Shown here: in pieces, positions 16,880 to 25,696 of the stretch
Numbering within the stretch: position 1 is the stretch's first letter
Layout: every line of letters starts with the position of its first letter
Assembly: GCF_000422425.1 (NCBI RefSeq)
Contig: NZ_AULT01000008.1
Span: 1-64,000, forward strand
Direction of reading: 5' to 3'
Length of the DNA: 64,000 nt
DNA from: Oceanospirillum beijerinckii DSM 7166
Lineage (GTDB): Bacteria; Pseudomonadota; Gammaproteobacteria; Pseudomonadales; Halomonadaceae
Position numbers and translations under genes: made by a program
Notes under the pieces: model-generated
Seen by the model: the letters and a program-made list of their open reading frames with translations, nothing else
Told to the model about the DNA's origin: nothing
The model's database searches: none

Positions 16880-18061
16880 TTAGTCCTTATTACGCAGGGC
16901 GATCACGCCACTGATCAATACCAGCGTTGTTACCATACCCGCCACCCCCGGCCACTGAGCGTGATCCCAGAAATAACCGCCTACGGCACCTAATACACTG
17001 GAGCCGACATAATAGAACAGTAGGTATAATGCTGAGGCTTGGGCTTTGTAGTGCTCTGCATTTTGCCCACAGGCACTACTGACGATGGAATGTGCGGCAA
17101 AAAAACCAAAGGTATATAGCCCCAATGCCATGATAATGGTGATCGGGTGCTCAAATAGACTGAGTACACTGCCGCATAGCATCAGTGTGATCGCCAGTAA
17201 CAGTACCGGTCGAGTCCCATAACGATCCGCTTTGGCTCCCAACCAGGTTGAGCTGAAAATCCCCAACAGATACAAACTGAACAACATGCCCAGGTGACTT
17301 TCACTTAACTGATAGGGCGCTTGCTGCAGGCGAAAACCGATATGGTTATACAGGGTGACCAGCCCGCCCATCAGTAAGAAACCGTGCATAAAACGGCCCA
17401 GTTGAGGCGGCTGTTTCAGGTGGTAAGTGAAACCCTGAATCATCTCCCGGCGGGAAAAGTGGCGGGGTGAAAAATGTTGGGAAACAGGTAGCGACCAGGC
17501 AAAAAACAGGGCGCATAACAGGCTGATGCCTGACAGAGTCTGCAGGGCAGTGGGCCAGTCATAGTGCTCTGTCAGATAGCCACTGATAATCCGGCCCATC
17601 ATACCGCCAATGGCGGTGCCGCTGACATAAAGCCCCATTGCCAACCCCCGGCAGCGGCTGTCGAACTCCTCATTAACATAGGTCATTGCGATAGAGGCCA
17701 GTCCTGCCAGGGTTAAACCCTGTAAACCCCGTAACAGCAGTAGCAGGATAAAGTGTTGGCTAAAACTTACAGCAAAGCCCAAGAGCGTGGTCAGCGCCAG
17801 TGAAGTCAGCATAATGGACTTACGCCCCAGTCGATCCGATAGCGCCGGGGTGAACAGCAGGCCTAAGGCCAGTGCTGCTGTTGAGACCGATAAGCTTAAA
17901 CTGGCGACCGCCGGAGACAGTTGAAACTGCTCGGCAAACAGGGGCAGCAACCCCTGAGTGCTGTACAGATTGGCGAAGGTGACAAAGGCCCCGGCGGTCA
18001 GCGCCAGACTGGCGCGCCAGAAAACTCGACTGTCTCTTTGAATATGACTCTGATTGGACAT
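16880..18061 (-). CDS. MFS transporter
   Basis: 393 aa with 12 predicted membrane helices. The MFS A-motif is present in the loop after TM2 (LSDRLGRKSIML) and a partial equivalent in the second half (GAKADRYGTRPVLLL). Length and pattern fit the YnfM/arabinose-efflux-like group. Substrate unknown. It starts five bases after the stop of the upstream chemoreceptor gene (18067-20052), so the two are very probably co-transcribed and may share a ligand. Confidence 0.9.
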   Translation of the reverse strand: MSNQSHIQRDSRVFWRASLALTAGAFVTFANLYSTQGLLPLFAEQFQLSPAVASLSLSVSTAALALGLLFTPALSDRLGRKSIMLTSLALTTLLGFAVSFSQHFILLLLLRGLQGLTLAGLASIAMTYVNEEFDSRCRGLAMGLYVSGTAIGGMMGRIISGYLTEHYDWPTALQTLSGISLLCALFFAWSLPVSQHFSPRHFSRREMIQGFTYHLKQPPQLGRFMHGFLLMGGLVTLYNHIGFRLQQAPYQLSESHLGMLFSLYLLGIFSSTWLGAKADRYGTRPVLLLAITLMLCGSVLSLFEHPITIIMALGLYTFGFFAAHSIVSSACGQNAEHYKAQASALYLLFYYVGSSVLGAVGGYFWDHAQWPGVAGMVTTLVLISGVIALRNKD

Positions 18062-18066
18062 GAGAT

Positions 18067-20052
18067 TTACTCGGTACGGAATTGACGGGCCATCTGTTGC
18101 AGTTCCTGGCTGAGCTGGTTAAGCATCAGGCAGGCTTGGGCACTTTCGCCTGTGGCCTGAGCCCCCTCGTTCAGTGTCTGTTGTAATGCGCGGCTTTGTT
18201 GCTGCAACGCGGTCACTTCCTGTTGTTGATTGGCGGACTGTTCCGCAATGGCCTGAATCTGCTGCCGGGTTTGCTGTGCGCTGGCCAGAATTTGTTGTAA
18301 AACCTGACGGGTTGCTTCCGCCTGTTGCTGGGTTTGGCCCGAATGCTGCTGTAAGCGGGTCATCTGCTGGCAGGTGTGCTGCATCTGTTGACTGACCTGT
18401 CCTATAATGCTGACAATCTGTTCTGTCATCTGGTGTGTACGGCCTGAAAGATGACGCACCTCATCAGCCACAACCGCAAAACCACGACCATGCTCTCCGG
18501 CCCGCGCCGCTTCAATGGCAGCATTCAGTGCCAGCAGACTGGTTTGATCGGCGATACCCTGAATATCGTCAGTGATATCACTGATCCTTGCCGTTTGCCG
18601 ATTCAGACTGTCTACCTGTTCTGAACACTGCTCCAGTTGGTCAGACAGATGTTGCAGGGATTGATTAGTCTGCTCAATCTGAGCCTGCCCTGATATGGCA
18701 TCCTGTTCGGCTTCTACGCTGGCGTGATTGGCCTGACGGGCATTGTGTTCGATTTGGTCAATCTGTTCCACCAGTTGGTGAATCGCCTGATCGATGGTGT
18801 GGACGCTTTGCTGCTGCAGCCTAGCATTCGCAACACTCTGTTCGCTATGGCTGGCCAACTGATTGCTGGCGCTGGCCAAATGATCGGTAACACCGGTCAG
18901 GCGGCGCATCATCTGCTGTAACTGAGCAATAAAGGCATTAAAAGCCTGTGCAATCTGACTCAGCTCCCTTCCGCCCTGTTCCGGCAGGCGCGCAGTGAGA
19001 TCACCATCACCGGAAGCGATATCCGTTAAACGCTGATGTAACTGCAGTAGCACTTTGCGGATATTGTGGCTGATAAAAAAGGCCAGCAGCAGACCCAGTA
19101 CACCGGCGATTGCGCTGGTGCCCATCAGTCCCATCCGGGTTTGCTGAGTTAACGTCTGTACCGTATGGGTTGTGTCGTCCAGCAGCTGCACAATCCCTTG
19201 ATTGAGCTGCAGTGCAGCCTGAGCGATCTCCTCGCTGGTCTGGTCCAGTTGCTGCTGTGCTTGATTGCGCCGTTCTGTCAGGGTGATCGCTTCATGGGTG
19301 ATCTGTTCCAGGCTGTGTAGTGACGCTTGCAGTTGTTCGATGCGTCGAGCCAGTTTGTTGTCTGGTGTCGATCCGGTTTCCTGTGCGGCGGATCTCAGCT
19401 GTGACAGATAATGCTGAGTTTCGCCCTGATAAAACTCGGCTTCGGCCAGCTGATCGTTGTGGCGATTACTGAGATAGTGGTGCAGATAGATACGGGCCTG
19501 CTGGAATGCGGCTTGTAGCTGGTTAGCCGGAATAAGTAAGCTTGCCTGATCGACGGATACGGCTCGGTCTACCAGTTTTTTCAGGGCGCGATCCGTACCT
19601 CGGGAAGCCGATTCAAGATTTTCACGCAGGTTCTGCTGATGGTTCATCAAATCCACTAAGCGATCACTGAACAGGGTGGAGTAGCTTAGATTGAGTTGGC
19701 GAATCTGTGCTAAAACCGCTTGTTGCTGATCGTTCGACAGATCAGGTTTTAGTTGAGCCAGATTATTCTCAAAGGCTTTTTCACGATCAGCAAACTGCTG
19801 CAGTAACAGTGGCTGCGGATTCTGTTGGTAGTTCAGTACCAGAATGCGTTGACCGGCCAGATACTGGCTGACAGCCTGGGCTTGTGCTGTTACCGGTGCG
19901 ATTCGGGTCGTCACCTGGCTGACATCATTATTAATGCGCTGCAGCGAAAACAGGGCGATCACACTGACCAATACCAATAACAGTAAAATACTGATTGGAG
20001 AAATCAGAACCCGGCTGGTAATCGACAGCGGGTTCAGGCTTGGGATTGTCAT
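18067..20052 (-). CDS. methyl-accepting chemotaxis protein, helical periplasmic sensor
   Basis: 661 aa. TM1 is ~16-36. A ~265-residue all-helical, Gln/Leu-rich periplasmic region follows, whose size fits a helical-bimodular (HBM) sensor. TM2 is ~305-328, then HAMP ([19 protein letters not shown]) and an MCP hairpin with tip [23 protein letters not shown] receptors elsewhere bind TCA intermediates or other organic acids. The assignment here rests on size and helicity only. First gene of a two-gene operon with the MFS transporter. Confidence 0.93.
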   Translation of the reverse strand: MTIPSLNPLSITSRVLISPISILLLLVLVSVIALFSLQRINNDVSQVTTRIAPVTAQAQAVSQYLAGQRILVLNYQQNPQPLLLQQFADREKAFENNLAQLKPDLSNDQQQAVLAQIRQLNLSYSTLFSDRLVDLMNHQQNLRENLESASRGTDRALKKLVDRAVSVDQASLLIPANQLQAAFQQARIYLHHYLSNRHNDQLAEAEFYQGETQHYLSQLRSAAQETGSTPDNKLARRIEQLQASLHSLEQITHEAITLTERRNQAQQQLDQTSEEIAQAALQLNQGIVQLLDDTTHTVQTLTQQTRMGLMGTSAIAGVLGLLLAFFISHNIRKVLLQLHQRLTDIASGDGDLTARLPEQGGRELSQIAQAFNAFIAQLQQMMRRLTGVTDHLASASNQLASHSEQSVANARLQQQSVHTIDQAIHQLVEQIDQIEHNARQANHASVEAEQDAISGQAQIEQTNQSLQHLSDQLEQCSEQVDSLNRQTARISDITDDIQGIADQTSLLALNAAIEAARAGEHGRGFAVVADEVRHLSGRTHQMTEQIVSIIGQVSQQMQHTCQQMTRLQQHSGQTQQQAEATRQVLQQILASAQQTRQQIQAIAEQSANQQQEVTALQQQSRALQQTLNEGAQATGESAQACLMLNQLSQELQQMARQFRTE

Positions 20053-20236
20053 AGGACTCTCGTCAAGTTTAAGGTTTGACTAAAGTCGTAGAGAAAGAGA
20101 AGAAGACCACCTATATTACTCGGATAAAGAATCAGGTCTGTAATATTTTGTAACTGATTGCTGCTGGCATTGCCCGCTGGCCTTTAGTACTCTCTGCCCC
20201 GATTTTTGCCTACTAGCCTATTCTGGGAGCTTTGCT

Positions 20237-20941
20237 TTGTCGCCGGAACGTTTTGCCAAAATTAAAGAAGTACTGAATCGACGTCAGCCTGATCTGACCG
20301 TGATCACCGATAACGTCCACAAATCCCGTAATCTGTCGGCGATTGTGCGCACCTGTGATGCGGTGGGTATTTCCCATGTACATTCGGCTGATCCCGATGA
20401 TGGTTTTGGCACGCATCATGGCACTGCAAAAGGCAGCCATCGCTGGGTCAAGGTGAGTATCTATGAGGGCGTTGAAAAACCGATTAGCCTGCTGCAGTCC
20501 CAAGGCTTTAAAGTCTATGCGGCGACACTCAGTGACCGTGCGGTGGATTACCGCACTCTGGACTACACTCAGCCCAGTGCAATCCTGTTAGGGGCAGAGA
20601 AATGGGGTGTCAGTGAGACTGCCGTTGATATGGCCGATGAGCATATTATCGTCCCCATGATGGGGATGGTGGAGTCCTATAATGTCTCCGTTGCCGGTGC
20701 GATCATTCTGGCAGAGGCACAGCGGCAACGGGATCTGGCCGGTCTATACAATGAATCCCGTATGGACCCGGAGCTGTATGAGAAAACCCTGTTTGAATGG
20801 GCGCAACCCCAGATCGCTCAGTTCTGCAAAGACCGCCGTCTGGCTTATCCTGAGTTAACTGAAGACGGTGATATCGTCAATCCATCCGAATGGTACCGGA
20901 TGGTACGGGAAGAGAAAGCCCGTAAAGGAAAATGGGGTTAA
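20237..20941 (+). CDS. trmH: tRNA (guanosine-18-2'-O)-methyltransferase TrmH
   Basis: 234 aa SpoU/SPOUT methyltransferase that 2'-O-methylates G18 of tRNA using S-adenosylmethionine. Three SPOUT motifs are present: NLSAIVRTCDAVGI near residue 31, AILLGAEKWGVSE near 114, and MVESYNVSVAGAIIL near 142, which form the trefoil-knot cofactor site. The start is a TTG at 20237 with GGGAG seven bases upstream. The product aligns from its first residues with known TrmH. Monocistronic. Confidence 0.93.
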   Translation: MSPERFAKIKEVLNRRQPDLTVITDNVHKSRNLSAIVRTCDAVGISHVHSADPDDGFGTHHGTAKGSHRWVKVSIYEGVEKPISLLQSQGFKVYAATLSDRAVDYRTLDYTQPSAILLGAEKWGVSETAVDMADEHIIVPMMGMVESYNVSVAGAIILAEAQRQRDLAGLYNESRMDPELYEKTLFEWAQPQIAQFCKDRRLAYPELTEDGDIVNPSEWYRMVREEKARKGKWG

Positions 20942-21096
20942 TGGGAGGAAGCTATCTTGAGTGAATCTTGTACAGGCCGTTATCGAAGGGATAAGTGAGC
21001 ATCGGCTATAAATTCTGTACAAAAAGCCCTAACTCTTTGCTCAGGCTTCTGCTATTTTGAGGGCTTCTTACCGACAGCCGAAAAAAGGAAAGCACA

Positions 21097-22188
21097 ATGG
21101 CTATGGCAGAAGCCCCGAGCTTGTTTGATGCCAGGATCGTTGCAAAATCGATCAAAATTGCCCTGATTGTGGGCACTCTTCTTAACCTGATTAACCAAGG
21201 TAATGCCCTGTGGGGGGCTGCCAGCTTCCAGGTTGTTCCTGCATTACTGACCTATCTGGTACCTTTCTGCGTCTCTTTGTTCAGTGCTTACAGTAGCCTG
21301 AAACACGCTTATGAATGTCAGCTTGAGCAACAGCAGAACCGTGCCAGTCAGAGTCAGCCGCTGGAGCAGATTGGTTCAGCGGTCAGTCGTCTGGAAATAT
21401 CGGCCAAAGAAGTTTGTGGTAATGCTATGCGGGTCAATGAGCGCTCCCGTGCGCGGGTGTCATTTGCAGCGGAAGCTGTAGACCTGTCCAAATCCGTGTC
21501 CAGCGATTCCAGTCAGGTCGGTGGTGAAGTGGAAACCGCATCTGAACAGATCAAAGCGCTGAACACACAAATGTCAGAACTGGATCGTCAGAACCGTTCC
21601 TTTACCCAGGAGTTTGAGCAGGCCTCAAATTGGGCGCGGGAGCTGCTGACAGATACGCAAAAATTTACCAGTGAGTTTGAAAAGGTCGAGAATATCGCCT
21701 CGACTATCACCGGCATCGCCGAGCAAACCAACCTGCTGGCTCTGAATGCGTCTATCGAAGCAGCCCGTGCCGGTGAAGCGGGTCGTGGTTTTGCCGTAGT
21801 GGCGGATGAGGTTAAGAGTCTGGCTAATAAATCCGGTGAATATGCGGGTGAAATCAATAGCCTGATGGCAGTATTGAGCAAAACCAGCCAAATACTGTCT
21901 GATAAGGTACTGCGTTTCTCGGAATCTATGGATGAACTGTTGGAACAGCGCAGTGACGACAGTATCAAGCAGATCGAAAGCTCAATTTACTCCCTGCAGA
22001 ATACCATGGTCTCGGTTTCTCAACTGGCTAACAGCCAGATCAGCCAGATGCAAACGGTAGTGGATAAAGTAGAGCAGATGGCTTCTGATGCTCAGGCCGC
22101 TGTCGATGGCTCTGCCACCAATATGAATCTGAGCCAGCAGATTGCCGGTGAGCTGGAGCAATTAAGAGGTTTAACGCTGTCTCGTTGA
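21097..22188 (+). CDS. NrtS-like transporter segment fused to an MCP signalling domain
   Basis: 363 aa. The N-terminus (residues ~14-70) has two membrane helices with the pattern of NrtS-type nitrate/nitrite transporters: [20 protein letters not shown], then [19 protein letters not shown]. No periplasmic sensor domain or HAMP is present. Residues ~90-363 form a short MCP hairpin with tip [20 protein letters not shown] near residue 209. GGAAAG precedes the ATG. The design implies that the two-helix segment binds or passes the ligand and the MCP half reports it to a chemotaxis kinase. The nitrate/nitrite assignment rests on recognition of the helix pattern and is inference. Monocistronic, with a strong terminator. 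Confidence 0.85.
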   Translation: MAMAEAPSLFDARIVAKSIKIALIVGTLLNLINQGNALWGAASFQVVPALLTYLVPFCVSLFSAYSSLKHAYECQLEQQQNRASQSQPLEQIGSAVSRLEISAKEVCGNAMRVNERSRARVSFAAEAVDLSKSVSSDSSQVGGEVETASEQIKALNTQMSELDRQNRSFTQEFEQASNWARELLTDTQKFTSEFEKVENIASTITGIAEQTNLLALNASIEAARAGEAGRGFAVVADEVKSLANKSGEYAGEINSLMAVLSKTSQILSDKVLRFSESMDELLEQRSDDSIKQIESSIYSLQNTMVSVSQLANSQISQMQTVVDKVEQMASDAQAAVDGSATNMNLSQQIAGELEQLRGLTLSR

Positions 22189-22235
22189 AGTAGATCGCTT
22201 AGCCTGTGCTTGAGTCCTGTTTTTGTTGATTAAAG

Positions 22236-22282
22236 CGGCCTGCCAACTCTATGTTTCCTGAGTGGCAGGCCGTTCTGGTTTT
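22236..22282. terminator. terminator after the NrtS-MCP gene
   Basis: CGGCCTGCCA (22236-22245) pairs with TGGCAGGCCG (22263-22272), followed by TTCTGGTTTTT. It lies between converging genes. Confidence 0.85.
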
Positions 22283-22298
22283 TGGCTGCTTTATCAGT

Positions 22299-22727
22299 TT
22301 AATGGCTCTGGACCAGGGGGATCTCACCGTTATCTGTCTTGTTGTTTAATAGCTGTTCCATGGCTTGCTCTGCCTGAGCGTGATCAAAGCGTTGGGGTAA
22401 CAGGTCCAGCTGTTCGGCCGCGCTTTTCTGTTTGTGGATCTGCTGCCAGTTCGTCAGCCATTGCTGCCAGCTTTGTTCATTTTCCGGGCCAGTGTAGTGT
22501 GGCATCTGGCTAAGCAGATGGGTGGCGGCGAGTTCAAAGCCGTTGGTCCAGTCGCTGTTCAGTACGGTTTCCAGGTCACTGACGCTGAGTACATCGTGGG
22601 CATCGCGGGCCAGCCAGCCTTTCAGGCCTGCGGTATCGGCCAGGATACGAATTAATAGTGGCTCATCTCCCTGGGCCAGTGCAAACCATTGCTTGATTGC
22701 GTAAAGATGGGATGGGATTTGCGTCAT
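22299..22727 (-). CDS. uncharacterised helical cytoplasmic protein
   Basis: 142 aa, rich in Gln, Leu and Trp, without signal peptide or membrane segment. It is predicted largely helical (SHLYAIKQWFALAQGDEPLLIRI; QSWQQWLTNWQQIHKQKS). I do not recognise the family. Codon use resembles the neighbours and a GGTGG lies just before the ATG, which supports a real gene. Function unknown. Confidence 0.65.
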   Translation of the reverse strand: MTQIPSHLYAIKQWFALAQGDEPLLIRILADTAGLKGWLARDAHDVLSVSDLETVLNSDWTNGFELAATHLLSQMPHYTGPENEQSWQQWLTNWQQIHKQKSAAEQLDLLPQRFDHAQAEQAMEQLLNNKTDNGEIPLVQSH

Positions 22728-22875
22728 GTTTAGCCACCGTTTGCCTGGTTAACTTGTTTGGCTGTTGCTCGAGCAACGTATTTTGAACTGTTGCTCGGTC
22801 AGCGCTTGTGTCATTCAATCAGGCTGGCAGTATAGCAATTGTTGAGCAAAAACCTAGGGTATAAAAGGAGTGTTT

Positions 22876-24027
22876 ATGTCTCAGTCAGTGGATTTTGATC
22901 GGGTATTAAATCGTCAGCAGAGTGACAGTATGAAGTGGCGGCGTTATCAGGGACAGGATGTGATTCCCATGTGGGTGGCGGATATGGACTTTGCCGCGCC
23001 TGATGCGGTGGTAGAGGCGCTGCAGCAACGGGTAGCTGAAGGTGTTTATGGTTATGGCGTAGTGCCAGAGGGGCTGCCTGAGGCACTGTGTGCCTGGTAT
23101 CACCGTCGTTATAACTGGCAGATCGATCCTCAATGGCTGGTCTGGCTACCTGGCTTGGTGAGTGGTCTTCATGCGGTGGCGAAGGTGTTTGGTGAGCCGG
23201 GTGGCGGAGTGATGACGCATTCGCCGGTGTATCCGCCGTTTCTGAAGGTGGCAGAGCGCAGTGAGCAACAGCTGATCGCAGTGCCTATGCTGGAAGAGAG
23301 TGGTGACGGCCAGTGGCAGCTGGATCTTGCAGCAATGGCACAGCAGATTACGCCGGAAACACGTCTTTTTATGTTCTGTAACCCTCATAATCCTACCGGT
23401 CGGGTGTTCCGTCGTGAGGAGTTGGAGCAGGTGGCAGCGTTCTGTCTGAAGCATGATCTGTTGATCTGTTCCGATGAGATTCATTGTGATCTGGTGCTGG
23501 AGCCGGGGTTATCTCATATTCCTATGGCCAGTGTCAGTGAGGCAATTGCTCAGCGTAGTATTACGCTGTTAGCCCCAAGTAAGACTTTTAATATTGCAGG
23601 TCTGGCCTGTTCGGTGGCGGTGATTCCCGATGCTAAATTACGACGCCAGTTTAATCAGCAGATGATGGGCTTGATGCCCCATGTGAATATTCTGGGTTAT
23701 GTGGCAGCACAGGCCGCTTATGGAAGTGGAGAGCCCTGGTTAGAGGGGTTACTGGATTACCTCAGGGAGAATCGCCGGTTGTTAAGTGAATGGCTGGTAC
23801 AACATCCCAAGCTGAAGATGTCGCTGCCGGAGGCAACCTTTTTGGGCTGGATCGATTTCAGGGCGTATGACCAGAGTTATCCGGCACGCTGGTTGCTGAA
23901 AGAAGCGGGTGTGGCGTTATCAGAAGGGGCTGATTTTGGTTTGCCCGGTTTTGCCCGCATTAATTTTGGCTGTCCGAAAGCGCAATTAGAACAGGCATTA
24001 GCACGTCTTGATCAAGTACTGTTATAA
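22876..24027 (+). CDS. PatB/MalY-type C-S lyase (PLP enzyme)
   Basis: 383 aa fold-type I PLP enzyme. The start is the ATG at 22876 with AAGGAG five bases upstream; the in-frame GTG at 22870 overlaps that site and is rejected. The PLP lysine is Lys236 in APSKTFNIAGL, Asp200 is in ICSDEIHCDL, and MWVADMDF and FCNPHNPTGR are family hallmarks. PatB-type enzymes beta-eliminate cystathionine or cysteine S-conjugates to a thiol, pyruvate and ammonia in the cytoplasm. Full length. No metabolic partner gene adjoins it. Confidence 0.93.
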   Translation: MSQSVDFDRVLNRQQSDSMKWRRYQGQDVIPMWVADMDFAAPDAVVEALQQRVAEGVYGYGVVPEGLPEALCAWYHRRYNWQIDPQWLVWLPGLVSGLHAVAKVFGEPGGGVMTHSPVYPPFLKVAERSEQQLIAVPMLEESGDGQWQLDLAAMAQQITPETRLFMFCNPHNPTGRVFRREELEQVAAFCLKHDLLICSDEIHCDLVLEPGLSHIPMASVSEAIAQRSITLLAPSKTFNIAGLACSVAVIPDAKLRRQFNQQMMGLMPHVNILGYVAAQAAYGSGEPWLEGLLDYLRENRRLLSEWLVQHPKLKMSLPEATFLGWIDFRAYDQSYPARWLLKEAGVALSEGADFGLPGFARINFGCPKAQLEQALARLDQVLL

Positions 24028-24068
24028 AACAGGCTGACATGAGTTGTGCTTGATCCGTTGCGCACGCT

Positions 24069-24103
24069 CCACAATTAAACATCTTGTCTGTATTTAATTG
24101 TGG
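24069..24103. terminator. hairpin between converging genes
   Basis: A perfect 11 bp stem, CCACAATTAAA/TTTAATTGTGG, lies between the C-S lyase gene and the following minus-strand gene. Confidence 0.65.
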
Positions 24104-24122
24104 CTTATTGAGCGGTAGTTGA

Positions 24123-25118
24123 TTATTCGTAACGAGGACCAAATTTGGCTTCAAACTGTACAGTGATACTGAAGTCTCTTTGGTAATCGTTATCGCTTTT
24201 ATGGCGACTTGCGGGGGTGACGGAGAAAAATAACCAATTATCATGAACCCTGCGTCTTAATGAGGCAGACAGTTCCAGTGTATCCAGCGTTGAGTCGGCT
24301 TCACTGTCAGAGAACACGCGAAAGTTATAGCTGGCGCGCAGATCCGGGGAAAGATGTTTAATTAACTTCCAGCCATGACTGTAGTAATCGGTGTCATTAT
24401 CGAAGTAGCGGGTGATACGTGTACTGCTTTGCAGAGTCGTATTACTATCCAGCTGTGTCTGGGCATGAACATTGATGCCTAAACCCAAGCCATTTTCCGG
24501 GCCCCAAATAATGGTAGGCTCCGGTTGCAGTTGCCAGCTTTTATAATGGTAACTGCGGCTAAAACGCAGATAGCTGATAAACTCTATATCCATGCCATCA
24601 GCGGTAAAGCCTGTATCCAGAATATTCTGCCACTGTGTTCCTGGAATATCTTTAATCAGGCGTAGGAACAGGCCCGCATCACCACTTTCAATGCTGCGGC
24701 GAGTAGGGTCGTTATCCGGGGTGTTGCTGACGGAGGTGCCTTCAACATCACCAATGTTGTCTTCCCGTTGTGCTCGTATATACAGCTCTAATCGTTCCGC
24801 TGTAGAAGGAAGATCTGCCCGGAAGGAAACACTGTTAAACAGGCTGCTGGCATCAATGTCATCAAAAAAGATACCGGTACGAAAAATCAGGCTACTGCGG
24901 TTGGAGCGAGCGGTATCCGGAGTGCCAAACAGGGAATCTAAACCTGTGCCTATAGCTGTTGCGGTATTACCTAGCAGGTCCCTGCTTTGTGCAACACCAG
25001 AAGATAAAGCCGAGACCTCTGATGAGGGCGTATTGCCTGTTGTGGCCAATACCTGTGTGGTTATTGTTAAGCAGGCGAGCAGACACGCCGTGAGTAACCA
25101 GGGGCTTGTGGAGGGCAT
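24123..25118 (-). CDS. exported, probably outer-membrane, hypothetical protein
   Basis: 331 aa from the ATG at 25118. An upstream in-frame ATG (25169) lies inside the preceding gene and would put a charged stretch before the signal peptide. The chosen start gives a clean signal sequence (LLTACLLACLTITTQVLA). The mature region shows repeated amphipathic strands (NSVSFRADLPSTAERLELYIRAQ; YLRFSRSYHYKSWQLQPEPTIIWG; LSASLRRRVHDNWLFFSV), as in an outer-membrane barrel. Family not recognised. Its start lies eight bases after the DUF2628 gene stop, so the two are likely co-transcribed. Confidence 0.72.
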   Translation of the reverse strand: MPSTSPWLLTACLLACLTITTQVLATTGNTPSSEVSALSSGVAQSRDLLGNTATAIGTGLDSLFGTPDTARSNRSSLIFRTGIFFDDIDASSLFNSVSFRADLPSTAERLELYIRAQREDNIGDVEGTSVSNTPDNDPTRRSIESGDAGLFLRLIKDIPGTQWQNILDTGFTADGMDIEFISYLRFSRSYHYKSWQLQPEPTIIWGPENGLGLGINVHAQTQLDSNTTLQSSTRITRYFDNDTDYYSHGWKLIKHLSPDLRASYNFRVFSDSEADSTLDTLELSASLRRRVHDNWLFFSVTPASRHKSDNDYQRDFSITVQFEAKFGPRYE

Positions 25119-25125
25119 GTTGCTG

Positions 25126-25500
25126 TTAGCGATTCCCTTTTTTCTGTTGTGTGGTCCGAATTGCGCCATTAGCCGATTGTGCTCTTACCTTGTTGACCAG
25201 ATGGAAGCCTTTTTTCTTTAAATTACCCTCTAACCAGTCCATCGCATTCATACCTGCCCATAGGGGCAAAAGCACCGCCACGGCGAGAAAGGCCAATGAG
25301 AGAATCTGCAAATTCATCTGTATGCCGGCCACTATCCCAGCAATACAAGAACCCCAGCCGATAAAAAGCAGTGTACTCGGCCCCCAGAGATTATTGCCTA
25401 AAGCCCATAGCAGAGAAAAAGCAGCTGCAGTCCAGTTAAAACCTGAGGGTAGAGCGGCAAACCCTTTGGTAGGATGTTTGTAAACGCGGTAAACCTGCAT
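25126..25500 (-). CDS. DUF2628 membrane protein
   Basis: 124 aa. The N-terminus (YRVYKHPTKGFAALPSGFNWTAA) and the following FSLLWALGNNLW are typical of DUF2628, a small inner-membrane family of unknown function. About three hydrophobic helices span residues 24-82, ending in a basic cytoplasmic tail (NLKKKGFHLV... QQKKGNR). First gene of a probable two-gene operon with the exported protein. Confidence 0.83.
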   Translation of the reverse strand: MQVYRVYKHPTKGFAALPSGFNWTAAAFSLLWALGNNLWGPSTLLFIGWGSCIAGIVAGIQMNLQILSLAFLAVAVLLPLWAGMNAMDWLEGNLKKKGFHLVNKVRAQSANGAIRTTQQKKGNR

Positions 25501-25631
25501 AACCGTTCTCTATACTCGAAAAGTCCTTATCATACCTGAGTTTAGGTTTGGCTTTAATGGCGTAACAGTGAGAATTATGGTTAAAAAGTGTGATAAATCA
25601 ATGTTTATCTGATGTGGGTATAAAGAAGCAT

Positions 25632-25660
25632 GGAGCCTGGCTGTCGTTTGCTCAGGCTCC
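25632..25660 (-). terminator. hairpin after the second Cache receptor gene
   Basis: GGAGCCTG (25632-25639) pairs with CAGGCTCC (25653-25660), just past the receptor's stop on the minus strand. The T-tract is weak (ATGCTTCTTTAT). Confidence 0.55.
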
Positions 25661-25696
25661 TGTGAGTAGAATGGATGGTTGCAGAGCGTTGATTTA

